A stretch of DNA of 64,000 nt from Gibbula magus (GCA_936450465.1 OW388293.1:44164982-44228981); one strand, 5' to 3'; shown: positions 47,954-61,130, numbered from the stretch's first letter. A program made the numbers and translations. The notes: generated by a model not told the origin, from the letters alone.

Positions 47954-50900
47954 TAAATGTGAGCAGAATGAGGCACATTTATTGATTTCACATAGAAGAT
48001 GTTTTATATGCCGATAAACAGTTGTGTTTTATCAAATTTAATTTTGGAAGAATTTTTAAATTTAAAATTTCTTTTTTTTCCAAAATTTCAATACCACATA
48101 GAAGTATGGCTGATGACTAAATGCCTGCACTTTTCAGTTTTAGAGTAGGCGTCGAAAACATAGGATATTTGTAATTGAAAATCAAGCATATGAGAAAACC
48201 AACTGTAGTGTTTCATTTGTTCTTCTGTTTACAATTGTTTTGCATCTCCATATCAGTAAAAAAAAAAAAAGATGCTAAACATGATGATGTATAAATGTAT
48301 CTAAACCTTATATTAGGATTATTTTGTTGCGCTCTATTCAAAACCATTTTTCTAAGGTAGGGATAAAAATTAAACTAAGAAGGAAAATAATGTCCTTACG
48401 TGTAATTGATCAGTCAAACTAAAGTATTGAGCGTACTTGGCTCTCAAAATAGTTTCAAGTAATCAGTAAGGATTAGCGTCAATTTATCAACTTGCCTTGG
48501 GAACCAAATACTTATCTTTGAAGAGTTGATCATTGAAAGATAAGAAGGGATACCTGTTCTTTTACCATGATTGGCGTGTGTTGTCTGTCTCAATTGGTCG
48601 AATCATTTACCTCATTTGTATCACAAAAATAAAATCGGGATGAATTGGATTCAAATCAATTACATGTACATGGGAGCACCCCCTCAACACACCATTATGC
48701 AACAGGGCATTCAGTTTATATGTTGTTGATGTGAATTACAAGTTCAGCCCGGTTCAGTGATTTTACACAACCTCTGAGCGCACTGCATTAACAAACACTT
48801 TAACATTGTGAACAAAATATATAACCACTCGTTGGAATTGATATACATAAATAATCCTAATTGATGGTAGCCATTGAGAAGCAGTAGCAGAAATAATGTG
48901 CTTATATATTTATGGGTACTAAGCCATTGTAAGACAACATTTCATTTTAAATGTTAACTGTACTGTTTTCATGTCATATCATTATATGAATTGTTAAATT
49001 AAAAATATTATTATTATAAACTAAATTCGAAGACAAATATTTTAGGGAGTAGATAAAGCTATGCAAGTTCGCATATTTGTACATGTTCACAACAAAGTGA
49101 AAAATTTCAAAATCTGGTTTGTTTTTTATAATGAATTGAATAGTGCATGTTGTGAAGTGTAAGAACATTCTTCTTTTATATTTCCAATTCCAGAGACAGA
49201 ACACACTAAAAGCTGCATTCACTTTATCGTGGCATGGGTCACATGAATGACACCTTCAGGGTAAAATGTCGTTGTTGATTATTGTGATATGAATCATCTT
49301 TCAACGATGAGTCGCCAACAACAACTTCATTTTCGTTTTTAATAATCCTGAAATACTGCTTGCAGCATCTCACAGATGTTCAAAGTCGACCCCAGATATG
49401 TGTTCTCAAAGAGTTTCATCCCCAAGCCTTCTTGAACCGAATATGGTTATGTTGTTAAGGTTTTACGATTTACCAATCGCCTTGACGTTTACTACACTTT
49501 TGCTACTACATGCAATAGAAGTACTCTTTCTCAAAATATGCATGATATATATTTTAAAATAAGATTATGGAATTCTACTTTAGCAAGGCTCATATTGTCT
49601 ATGCTGGTCTTAACATGACAACTGTATATTTTCATCTGTATCAACCTGTATATCATGTAAACTGCCATATCACACTGTATCTTTTTGTACTGGAAGAAAT
49701 GCAGAATATCTAAAGACTACTTATCTATTTTAAATTAATATTATGTAGTCATACTTTAGAATGGGAACATTGTATATGCTGGTCTGTACATAACAACTGC
49801 TAATTCAACCAGTGTATGTACAAGAAAGTAATTAATGCCTGTCAATACAAATCGCTGCTGTGGATTGGTACTTGGTGGTCTCAATCCCATATCTGCCTCC
49901 AGATCTTGAATAGAGTTATGTTACCATGTGCCCTATTTGCTTGTGAACTGTGGTGTAAATTAACATCAAAGGAGTATTACAGTACATGTTTGAATAGGCA
50001 CAATGTTACTTCTGTAAAGACGTACAGGGGTTCTCAAATTTGTTCTCCTCAGATGTTGCAGGAGATTGTTAAGATTTAATATCCGTTCAAGCCTACATAG
50101 AAAACCTATGTCTGTTTTCCTCGGCAAACTATGCAGGAGTGATCAAGATGTTGTATTCAAGAATATGTTGAATTACATACAGCGAAGAGTGTTGTGCAGA
50201 CTTTCCAAATTGCAATAGTTTTGCATTTATATTCTAAAAAAGAAATCAAAACCAAAAATCATAACTGTTATGTGAACATGTGTCAGAAAACATGTCACGC
50301 TAATGTTAGTAGGATGAACGATATGTCCCTAATGTGTCGATGACGTGACAAGACGGCATATACATTATGCATGAGATTTCACATAACATCTGTCCGAGAC
50401 CTGAATACAGAGAAGATAGAATCATAACAGAAATATCCAATTACATAACGTTCATTCTTTTCCTGGTTGATAAACAAAAAGTCGATTTACACAATAATTT
50501 ACATTGGAATACACTATGATTCAATATGCTTAAAAAAGATGTATGCATTCGTACAGAAACGTCACAATTACATTACACATAAATACTTGATATTCCATCG
50601 AAATGGCCACAAAACGTCGTCCTTCACGATGTATATACAATACACTGTTTGATCACATCTCCGTCGTTTAAGATACTTGATATAACTTCCCATCAGTGAT
50701 AACACCGTATTGGATAGGACAGATCATTTTCATATTCATGTAGTGTAATTATCACCAAATATCGCCTCCAACAACCTCCAACGCATAAAATGAGCGTGAA
50801 GAACATGCTTGGTTGAAAGGGTCTATTGCTTGCTATGGCTAGATTTAACGAACGTAAGAAATTATTGACCTTGAGGGTAATCTATTTTATACTCAGTATT

Positions 50901-51399
50901 TCTTATGGAACAGATCCCAATAACAGTAAGACTGGCACCAATCAACTTACTGTTTACAACCTCAGTAAGTGTTTGGAAAGTAAATAGGGATGAAAACAAT
51001 TTTAGGAAAGTTTGTTGGGACATTGACATTGACATAACTTTCTGAGGTCAGTGTATATTAGCTTTATATTGCAACGTATTAACATAAAATGCACATTATA
51101 ATTTCAATTTTTTTCTTTAAAACGTTTATATGTTGTTTTTAGAATGCCTATGAATGACTTACAGGTGTCAATTATCTGGTTTTTTATGCTTGTACTTTAT
51201 TGTATTACATTGCATCTATGTTGCTGTTTTTGGCGATTTGTGATTTACCTGTGAAAAAGGCAACAAGGTTTGTCAAACAGGAAGTGATGGACCTGTCTGA
51301 AACCCTCACAATTAAACCTAAAATATTCTATATGTCCTCGTTTGTATTTGAAACAAATACAGATTTCCTTTATATTTCCTAATCCTATCGGATAGTTGT

Positions 51400-53000
51400 G
51401 TACCAATCGACTCCTCATGTATTTTAAAGGCTTCAATCCACTTCCTAAGTCCGTGATCTGTATGTATTTGTAATTTCATTTAAAAAAGGAATTATCATTT
51501 TGTTTTCAATAATTTCAGGAAAGTGTTTTAAGGTACAAACTGTAGATGTTTTTAAAGATTTCACATGGATACGTTGCAAGATGTTAATGACATGGATCTG
51601 TATTTTGTAATTACATGAATTATAACTAAATGCCCACATACATGTAAAATTAACTTACACGTGCCTCCATGGCGGTTAAGTAGATTACATTTCAGTTGCT
51701 TGATCCTCTTGCATTTCAATCAATGAAAACATAGTCACTCATTCTTTCGTTTAACATGATGCATATATAAATTGAGAATCGTTTTCGTAGTTGTATAACA
51801 AAAACACCTGGTGGGAAAGGAATGACGTAATATTGCGATAACGTAATATTGTGATAAAGTAATATTGCGATAACATAATATTGCGATAACGGAAACACTT
51901 GTGATTTCTTCGTGCTGTTCAACGATTATTTTATGTGCTAGCTGATAGAATAGGTAAATGACGCCATAAGACAACAGTTATTTTGTGCAGCTTAAAATCC
52001 TACTTTGTTAATTTAACAATTTAATCTGTTGACACCTGTCATTTAAAAGATATTTTTTGAGAATGTAATCAAATATGTTTTTTACACATATTGTTTGATA
52101 TATACCTTTTGCATTATTTCACTGATAATTGACATATCACCTAACTTTTTTCTGATCGTGCCAATTGAATGTATGGCGTAGATCTTATATTTTAATTTTT
52201 CTTTCGAACAAACATATTCAGAAGACGTACTGTCAACAGAAGCCTCCATTTGGTGCCCAATTAGATATCTCACTTGGCTTCCTGACATGCCATGGGGAGG
52301 CTAATTGAAACATTAATCGACATTTATTGTGAAATGATTTGCGTGCAGGCCTAATTTAAACGTTATTAATTTCCAGATGTTACAAGGGCAATATTCAGAA
52401 ACCACTGACAATAAGAAAGTTCTGCTATTTGTCACATCAATTTGAAATATTGTATCACAATGAACATATCTTATGCTTCCATAAGCGAATGGTTCAGACA
52501 CTTTCTGTCATTCATCAAGTCACATAAACATGATCAGAATCACGATTATCTAATAATGCATCACCGATCTCTTTAGATGATGAATGGTTATACTGGACAC
52601 ATATACTGATTATGTTGTCTGGACCACAGGAGGTAGTGCTTCTAGAGCTGCATTACACGATTCATTGGCAGACTTATTTGCATGGGTTCTTACATTATTT
52701 GCTTTGTAGGGAGAATCGGGTACAGAATATAGGATAGTATTCAGATAATTTCCAGCATAACAAAGATCTGCACACTGCTAAGTTTATTTGTTGAGGGAAT
52801 CGTAAGTATTGTCAAATCGTGTGAAATGTCCTTATAATGGTTCAGACGCTTTCTGTCACTCATGATTATACATAAACATGATCGGAATCACTAGTATAAT
52901 CGCCTGTATAAGATACTGCATTGTAATATTTAGACGGCAATATTAAACTAGTGTAATACCACCATACGTATGACGTCACAATAGTTCGCTGTTATGACCT
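51400..53000. repeat. Distal duplicon block, partial copy D2
   Basis: 51,421-51,600 resembles the block at 40,855-41,030 (AAAGGTTTCAATC then TCCTGATC). 52,110-52,310 resembles 18,450-18,660, 41,790-41,960 and 55,340-55,560 on the same strand. 52,515-52,700 and 52,860-52,920 repeat the CATAAACATGATC subrepeat found in all units. More diverged than A, B or C. The region is AT-rich and has no recognisable gene. Confidence 0.65.
51826..51889. repeat. Four tandem copies of a 16-bp unit
   Basis: The unit CGTAATATTGCGATAA is repeated four times without gaps, with one or two substitutions per copy. It explains the repeated peptide pattern seen in overlapping minus-strand frames at 51,716-51,974, which are therefore not genes. 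Confidence 0.95.
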
Positions 53001-53105
53001 CACAGTTGGAGTAACGTCGTCATAATGGTATCGGATCTGCCGGAAGCATAGTTCCAGAGCCATGTCGGCTATTTCTCTGGATTATAGGTGGGCGAGTAAT
53101 AAACA

Positions 53106-53246
53106 GAATACCAAACTTCCGTCTATTTAATACCATTTTTATTAAGTCGTGAATGAGCTGGTATCAAACTCGCTTTCGCCCGTTTCATACAAACTCAATA
53201 ACTCCTTTAATAAAAATGGTATCAAATAGAAGGTCGTTTAGTATCC
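53106..53246. repeat. Long foldback (inverted repeat, about 40-bp arms)
   Basis: The left arm (53,106-53,145; core CTATTTAATACCATTTTTAT) and the right arm (53,206-53,246; core ATAAAAATGGTATCAAATAG) pair at about 34 of 40 positions. The 60-bp loop contains a second, weaker pair, GGTATCAAAC and GTTTCATAC. No coding content. Likely a foldback or MITE remnant. Confidence 0.8.
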
Positions 53247-53805
53247 TCTATTTATCTTATATCTAATCACTCACCTCTTTACGTTGCACACGACAAAGTC
53301 TTCTGTCTGTTGAATATACACATCGTTAGTCGAGGTGTTAGCAAAATATGATAAGATGAATTGATTGCAACTCAACGACTACTGCCAATCTCCTCAATAC
53401 ATATTCCTATATGTAAATGTACTTAATTCGCATTCAGCTCGGAGATATCACAACATTTGTGAGAATATTGTTCGTATCATGAACTGAATAATAAGACTTA
53501 CGTGTCATGTAATTTTGATTGTGAAAATAATTTGTGAAAATAATTTGTGAAAATACTATTTGTTGAAACGTTTGAAGCGAGTTTATTCTAAATGTCCCAA
53601 GACGCACATTTCATCATGGAAGTCTGAATTTGAATTTGAATGTGAATTAATCATATTATGATTAAACATGCACGTAAATTGAAACACTTTTTTCAAAAGC
53701 TGCAACAATACATGTATATACACCATGTACATGACGCTAAAAGACTATCAGATTCTCCTTAATAATCTGCACTAGATACTGATTGGTGAACATTATTGAT
53801 ATGAA

Positions 53806-53970
53806 TCAAGTCACTTACCAAGGGTTGCGTCATAAGTCCTTCAACTTCTGTTTCACTGTTTGGTATAAGGCATCATCCTTCGAACTATACGTTTATCAAG
53901 ACTAATGAAGTGGTTTACCAGCCTGGGGAGCCGCGTCCATTGTTTCTGAACGCAGTACCTTGTGCCACCA
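53806..53970 (-). mobile_element. Degraded head of the second SINE family
   Basis: TCAAGTCACTTACCAAGGGT, CATAAGTC, CCATTGTTTCTGAACGC and TTGTGCCACCA match the SINE at 22,830-22,990 with many changes. The tail end is missing. Confidence 0.65.
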
Positions 53971-54783
53971 AAGTTGTCTACATATAAGTTTAGCTCTAGT
54001 TAGTTCCAGTGTGAAGGGGAAATCTAGATGTCACGCCACTGCATGGTACATGCTACGAAAAAAGAAGTTGTACATAACGATTATGGTAACAACATATCAG
54101 CATTAATTCCTATAACCGCCCTCACATTGGTAACAAAGTATATAAATGTGTCTTTCAAGAACAGTTTCCAATTTTCAATTTATTTTCCAGAATTCGGAAA
54201 AATGTAGACTTCATTACTTAGATTTGTGAAGCTTTCATAGCGCTAATATAGCTTTATTTACCACATATTAACATTGACATACGACCTTTTTATTGACCAG
54301 GGAGCTTGAAAATTTTAGATCAAATCATCTTACAAGTAGGCAACGGTACATTGAACCACGGATAACGTGTACTCTACATGGTAACATAATGTGAGGATGT
54401 CAGTGACCTGATCGAGTCTACCGTATATCGCACTGAATCTGAAATATTCAATGTGCCAATGTGTTCTTTGTTTTCATTCAAATGAACGTCACCTTTGCAA
54501 ATGGATGTAAATTGGAATTGAGTACCTACAGAGTCCTGGTTATTTTGAAAAAGGTTTTAAGTTAAAGTTCCTGATCCTCGTGTATTCAAATGTCAGAAAG
54601 TTGTATGGGTTTCTATGTTACCTACTTGTATGGTTTTTGTCAAAATGACGCCGGCCTTCTAATATCTTAATGGCCATTCGTTGCTATGGATATTAAGTTA
54701 TTTGTTTGTGATTCTACACAGCAGTTACCAGTATTTTTTAATATGACTCTTTAAACATGAAGAATTAACTATTGATAGTACTG

Positions 54784-54828
54784 ATAGGCTATCATACATC
54801 AATGTTCACTGACGTCACAATACGATTG
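54784..54828. promoter_or_regulatory. Conserved block with a perfect CRE palindrome, copy C
   Basis: TGACGTCA at 54,810-54,817 within the same context. A 10-bp indel-like change lies upstream (CTGATAGGCTATC), but the CRE block itself is unchanged. Confidence 0.35.
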
Positions 54829-56374
54829 TTTTCTAGTGTAACCATGATACCATAATCAACTTTCTTGTGTAAACACAGCTGAAAATGCATGTCTGTAATC
54901 TAAGCGATTTCTTCTTTGTCCCTGTCTGTAATTTGAGCATGCCCTTTCATTATGTGCAATATATCATGGTATATGTACCCTCATTTATATCATTATGATA
55001 CAGAATACAGAAATATAATGTAATAACTAATATTATATGATGAGCTCATTTCGACCGGTGTATGGTCTCTTCAAGTACAAAGAAATTTGATCCAGTCAAA
55101 ACCATCCGATGTTTACTCTTTTCTCTATTCAATCTGCTTCACTTGAGAAGCAACTCATCATGTATATATATATATAATTATTAAATGTGTTGTCAACTAT
55201 TGAATTGTTCAACACACAAGAACTTGATGCAACGTTTCAGTGTCAGTCAGTGAAATTTCAAATTACACTCAGTCAGTTTAAATCCATGTAAATAGAGTGC
55301 ATCCTCTGTGACACTTTCAGATGGAGTATACATGTACATATATCACTAATGATTGACACATTACTTAAGACTCTGCCTCAACGTGCCACTTGAATGAAGG
55401 GTGTGTAGACCTAATACTTTAATTAAGTTCTTTCGACCATAGATAGTTAGAAGTCATGCTGACAACGGAAGCCCTAATGTGCTGCCCAAATAGATTTCTC
55501 ACTTGGCTTCCGGACATGCCGTTGACAAGCTAAATGAACTCTAATCGACATTTGTTGTCTGACTTCAAACCAGAGAACTCGTAAGCTGTAATTTGAGCTG
55601 ATGATACATTTTACCTAGTAAAAGTCATTAGAATCTTATGTTAAAGAAGAGGCAATTCACTTTAGAGTGATGATGCATGTTAACTTGTGAAAGCCATTCT
55701 AATGTTTGAAGGAAAATACCATGGCTTATGCAAGATTTGATTCTTTAAAAATCAAATGATTGAAACAAATTAGCTGTCAAATATTTTGTCCTGAAGTACA
55801 TGGATGCAGAGAGACTGTCCAAAATGGGTACAGTTTATAACTGCATAGATCTGAAAAAGACTTGAAACATTGATATGAAAATATCGTTTAGATTTTTGTA
55901 GACATGTGATTATACCGGTGCAGGCATTAGTCAGATAAAACTGAGAATTACAAAAATCTGCAAACTGTCACTTTTATTTGAAGTAGGAAATGATAGTTCT
56001 GATGCGTCTGAAATGAAATCAAACAATTCCTGTCATTCATCAAATAAGAATAAGAAGCCATCATCGGAATTACTATTTCTAATAACATATCAGTGATATA
56101 GGATTATTAGGTACGCTGGTCAGATGTAGTGTTGTCTGGACCAAAGGAGACAGCGCTTTTATAGCTGCATTACACGCTCCGTTGGCCACATTTCTTATAT
56201 ATGATCCTCAATAGCATTAGCTTTAATTTGTATTCAAAGGACAGGGTTATCAAACCCGGATCCAGAATATGTAGCATATCATTCAGATAGTTTCCAAACT
56301 TTATTTATAGAATAACGTTGTAAGTATATCCAAACTGTGTGATGCGTGCTTTTTTAGCATTAACCAATTTATTC

Positions 56375-56535
56375 CGACAATTTCTGTCATTGATCATGTC
56401 ACATAAACATGATCGTAATTACCATTAACCAATAACGCATGACTGACCTCTTTACAGAACACATGGCAAAGATCCCATTACAGCGTCTGAGACAAATCAG
56501 ACAGTCCTCTGTTTCTTGAATACACGCATTGTTGG
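56375..56535. repeat. Highly conserved non-coding block, copy C
   Basis: Counterpart with CCTCTTTACAG then CATTACAGCGTCTGAGACAA and ATCAGACAGTCCTCTG. It shares these diagnostic bases with copy E, which supports grouping C with E. Confidence 0.6.
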
Positions 56536-57578
56536 TCGAATCATTTACCTCATTTGTATCATTAAAATTAAATGGGGTGAATTGACTTCAAATCAAGTAC
56601 TGTAAATTTACATGTAAACTCAGTTCAGTCCAGTGCAGTGATATTACAGCACTTGTGAACTAACTAGTTCAGCTTACACTGGAAACTTGTGAAAAAGTGC
56701 ATAACCGCTCATTTTAATGTGTAATCTTTATAACGATTGATATACATAACTAATCCTTACTGTTCATAACATGTTAATTTGTGGTAATCAGGTTATTTCT
56801 TGTAAGCCATTTTTAGACAACATTTCATTGTATATGCTCTTTATACTGTTTTCGCGTCATAACGTTCAAATAATTGTTATTTACATTAACAATTTTATCA
56901 TAATGAACTACATTAGAAGATAAATTATATACAGAGGAATAAACAAAGCAATGTAAGTGCGCATATCTGTATGTATACACGGCAAACTGTTAGGTCTGGT
57001 TTGTCAATATCAATATTTTGTTTCTTTTTATAATGAATTCATTAATAGTGGATGTTTTTAAGTGTAAGGACATTTTTTTATTACATCCCCAATTGCAGAG
57101 AGGGTACACATATTTGAAGCTGCATTACATTGACAATGACATGGGTCACACATATCAACCAATAATGTATTAAAATGGTGCCTTCAAGGTACGATTTCCT
57201 TGTTAGTAATTGTAATATGAATCATCTAATAACGATGAGTCACCAACGAGTTGTCATTCTTTTTTTTGCAGCATCCAATATATGTTTGGAATAAGGCTAA
57301 GATGTGTGTAATCAATGGGTTTCACATCAAAGTCTTCCTGAACTGAATATGATTACATTGTTAAGTTGATGAGATCTTCACTTTTGCTAATGCATGCAAT
57401 AGAATAACACTTTCACAAAATAAAGCGTGATATATTTAAAAAATAAAAATATCCATTTATACTTTAGCATGGGACAATAAATGCTTTTTGGATACATGAC
57501 GGAAGAGTTGGACATGTTAAAAGTTCATCCCTTATAATGCTTTCGTTATCAAATGACTCACCTTTTATACTCATTTAA

Positions 57579-58095
57579 AGGCGCTGTAACACGTTTTTGT
57601 TTGCATATCATTTCTTCTCAAATCTGTCATCTTTTATTAAAATTTATACACTATATTGTTATATCAGAGAATGAAACATCTTATCGCACAACGTGATAAG
57701 CCGTATACATAGGAACGGTTATCAGTATTGGGAGAACATGGTGTGAACACTTTTGTGGAACTCAGCAATGTGACAAGTAGATTTGTGGTCATATGCGATT
57801 TTGAGATTTCAGACAGCAAGATGGTTGACATTCCATCATTGTTTCATTTACAAAACTCTACTTTGAGTGTTTAGGTATCGCTACATCAGTCAGATCACAT
57901 GAGCTACCATCGATCGGCCATTTTAATGTGAACGCATTAAAATGGCTTTTGATTTGAAACGGAATCACATGGATTAACCAAACCATGAAGATACGTTTTA
58001 GAACTCTTTTTATTGATTCGGGAACATTGGTAATACTTATTTACCTTTTTTCTGAAAGCACTTTATTTCATTAAGCAAAACGTACTACAGCGCCT
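57579..58095 (+). mobile_element. TTAA-flanked MITE, copy 3
   Basis: 517 bp from AGGCGCTGTAACACGTTTTT to AACGTACTACAGCGCCT, flanked by TTAA at 57,575-57,578 and 58,096-58,099. Copy B has the single TTAA at 44,064-44,067 in CATTTAAATG, which proves insertion after the B/C split. It has the same orientation and interior as copy 1. Confidence 0.93.
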
Positions 58096-60171
58096 TTAAA
58101 GATATGTGTAGTATGAGCATTAGCAAATAATGTGTTCAGTAGCCCGTTGATGTAAATCTTGATATCAGCTATGTGAGCTCTCTGCAACATGAAATAGTAT
58201 TAGAGATACCCTATGCTTGCTGTCACAACTGAAACTCAATGTTGCTTTATTGTTCGACTTATTGGAGTAATAATCTTCGTTGAAGACTTTGACTATCTGT
58301 CTAATTATTCTTGTCTAATTAGTTCCATCTGTGAGCTAAACGTAAAACAGTATATATTTTAAATCACGACATAAATGAACAAAACATAAATGAATATGAA
58401 TTCACAAATTACCAATGATACATTTTTTGCATTCTATGAATAGGTTTATACATGTATGTATATATTTGTCCATATTTGTTTTTTCCTTCAAAAATGTTAT
58501 CCCAGAAAATAGCAAAATGAATTATACAATTTTGACCTTTGGCTACTCCAACAAACTAGCTACCAAAATTGTTTCAGTAAACATTGATGTGCGGACTCTA
58601 AATAAGTTACATCGTACAGTTATGTCATCTCTCGTACAGTGAAAACACGAACAAATTAAGAACGTTGTGCATCTTTTTCTAAATTGCAATAATTTAACAT
58701 GTATCTTCTCAAAGCACTTTCGGTATGTAATCAAAACAAAAATAAAAAATGTTTTGTGGACATGTGTCATGAAGCATGTCATGCTAATGTTATGAGAATG
58801 GATGATATAGCCTTAATGTCTCAGTGACGTGACTAGATGTCATGTACATTATGCATGATATTTCACATCACATATGTCTGAGGCCTGAATATAGGGTATA
58901 TACAATCTTAACAGAATTTTCCCATAATGTCCGATCTGTGACAGGTAAGGAATTATTTTCTGCTTGATAAAAAACTGTGAGACCACTTTCATAATAGGGA
59001 ATTTTCATGAGAATACAATACGGTTCAATATGCTTGAAAAGGATATAACAATTTGTTATTCTGTGGAAATGAGCACAAAAGTCAATCATTCACGGTCTAT
59101 ATACAAATTATATAGGATCACATATTCGTTGTCTGAGATACTTGATATAAACTACCCATCAGTGACAAGACCTCAGTGGATGAGCCAGATCATTTTCATA
59201 TTCTTGTAGTGTGAATATCGCCCAATATTGCCTCAAGCAACCTTTTGATGCACAGCCAGATCTCAGATATCTGTGCTGTCCAAAATATGACATGTGAAGT
59301 CGCAGTATGCCTGTTCCTGCCGCTCACATCAAAGCACTCTTCACTCAATATCGGCGTCATTTCATACTTGAAAAAGACGTTTGTCGAAATGAAGTACAAT
59401 CTAACGCTCAAAACGAGCCTCAACAATATGTCTAAAATGGTTGAATTGGTCGATGATTTTTGCTGAGGCGATATTATGTACAAATTATAGTCTAAAGGAC
59501 AATCTGTCTGATACAAAATAGTTCTAAAGGTGCAGATGTTGATGGCAGATAGGATTGCACCCATTAACGTATTTTGAGAACATTTGTAGTGTGTCTCCTA
59601 TCAGTAGTTCAATAAATGTATGAAAAGGCAATAGGGATGCATTTTGTTAGGAAAGAATGCAGGCAAGATCAAACGTTCAGCATACTTTATTTATATCTTA
59701 ATGACTAGAAGCGCTTCAACGAACTCAAACATTTCTATTTACTTGGCAATATTATTCAGTCCATGTTCACAAAAAAAACATAGGTAACTGTGTGTCATTT
59801 GTTAGCCCATTTACTTCACATTCATGAAAAGTTTAATCCATCAAAGTTAAATTCAACTTGTAGTAATTATGAATTTGATCTCAATGTTATTTCTGATTTT
59901 GTTGTGTATGTTAGATAACGATATACACCACACATATAGTGGAGTTGGCCTTTAGATAACGAATTCATGGCAGCTGTCACTCCTTCAGATATTTTGTTTA
60001 GAAGCGTGTTGATACTTTTATAGCCATTGTTTTCAGTAAGATATTGGGTATCCTCAATTCTCTGTGTACAATACTTGTCATAACCCTTCCAAATGACCAA
60101 TTTGACATAAAGATGCATTTTTCATCTTGCATCTTGCACATTATAGATATTTGAGAATTACGCCCGGTTAA

Positions 60172-60673
60172 AAGGCGTTGTAGGATGCCGTTCTTACTGA
60201 AATAAAGTGCTCTCACGAACAAGTGTAAGAAATTGCTAAAATATACTAAAACTTTAAAACTAAAAATTTCTAAAACAAATGTACATGGTTCAGTTGCGTT
60301 ATGCGAGTCCATTTAAGGTGTTCACATTAAAATGGCCTATTGAAGGTACTTCAAGTGATCTGACTGATGTAACGATACCTAAACACTCAGAGTAGTTTTA
60401 AATATGGCAAAATCATGCTATGATCAACCATCTTGCTGTCTGAAATCTTAAAATAGCCTCTCACATTGAAGAGTTCCACAAAATTGTCAATCTATATGTC
60501 ACACCATTTCCCTCGAATACGGACAACTATTTTCTATGAATACGGCTTATCAGGTGGTCTAATGAAATGTTTACGTTCTAACGTGACAATATATGGAAAG
60601 TGCATGGATATATGCGCTATATAAATGGACTATTATTATTATTAAACGTGAGGAAACACGTGCTACAGCGCCT
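60172..60673 (-). mobile_element. TTAA-flanked MITE, copy 4, with a nested SINE tail
   Basis: 502 bp in reverse orientation relative to copies 1 and 3: it has GTTCACATTAAAATGGCC and GATCAACCATCTTGCTGTC, the complements of their interiors. TTAA flanks lie at 60,168-60,171 and 60,674-60,677. A 58-bp SINE tail is inserted at 60,587-60,644. Confidence 0.88.
60587..60644 (+). mobile_element. 58-bp tail of the second SINE family, nested in a MITE
   Basis: ATATATGCGCTATATAAATG followed by a run of TATTATTATT is the 3' end of the family seen at 22,650. It is flanked by AACGTGA at 60,580-60,586 and 60,645-60,651, a 7-bp target duplication. It sits inside the MITE at 60,172-60,673. The reading frame at 60,593-60,802 is transposon sequence. 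Confidence 0.8.
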
Positions 60674-61130
60674 TTAATGGCAACGTTGGTTTGGTACACT
60701 AAACAAAATGGACATGCCCTGATTGGCACCCATAACCCTTTGCTTTTGCCGATATTAAGGCAATTATTCGTTGTGCCTATGAGAACCTATTTATGCAGGT
60801 GAGGCATGAAGCACCCGTGTATAACATGGGCACCTTGTCGTAACACGTGCAATGCATGTTATTGACTATCGATTATCGGATTGCACTGTGTGGTGTCTTT
60901 GTACCGCACGTGCTTAGAGGAATACCTTTTTGTTCTTTGGCAGAGGGTCATACATATATCATGTCCATGTCCGATAATAATTGGGAAATGTGTTACGGTT
61001 ATTGCTCAATGTCGCTAAGTGTTAAGCTTTTCTAAATCAGCTTTTAACAATCTTGTGATATTTTGCTTGTCTTTTTACGGCATCCGTGTCATTTCATGGT
61101 TCCTTTCCAAATGTGTTTTATACAAATATA

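Larger units (their letters stand above)
46640..51200. repeat. Distal duplicon block, copy D1 (interrupted)
   Basis: 46,700-46,830 matches 61,600-61,710 in copy E (CAACCCCTGATA, ATGATTAGACT). 48,226-48,500 matches E at 61,713 and 62,350-62,520. 48,598-50,800 matches C at 56,538-59,220 and B at 43,000-45,300. The stretch 46,830-48,226 is a transposon insertion zone holding a LINE end and a mariner-like element. Near 48,590 the sequence jumps over about 1 kb that copies A, B, C and E keep, so D1 carries an internal deletion. No gene was recognised. Confidence 0.75.
54380..60110. repeat. Distal duplicon block, copy C
   Basis: The most complete extra copy. It matches B from GAGGATGTCAGTGACCTG (54,391; B 40,728) through TTCAGTAAGATATTGGGTAT (60,033; B 46,052). 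It lacks the SINE that A and B share at this point (19,640 and 42,801) and carries its own TTAA-flanked MITE at 57,579-58,095. Reading frames are not preserved between B and C: an open stretch at 44,045-44,380 in B is broken by stops in C at 58,140-58,360. Confidence 0.8.

Noticed and set aside
51716..51974. Overlapping minus-strand frames with a repeated YYVIAIL-type peptide.
   Set aside because: The peptide repeat is the translation of the 16-bp DNA tandem repeat at 51,826-51,889.
59196..59564. The longest open frame in the window (122 codons, minus strand).
   Set aside because: The corresponding regions of B (45,250-45,600) and D1 (50,720-50,900) do not keep the frame, and no domain was recognisable.
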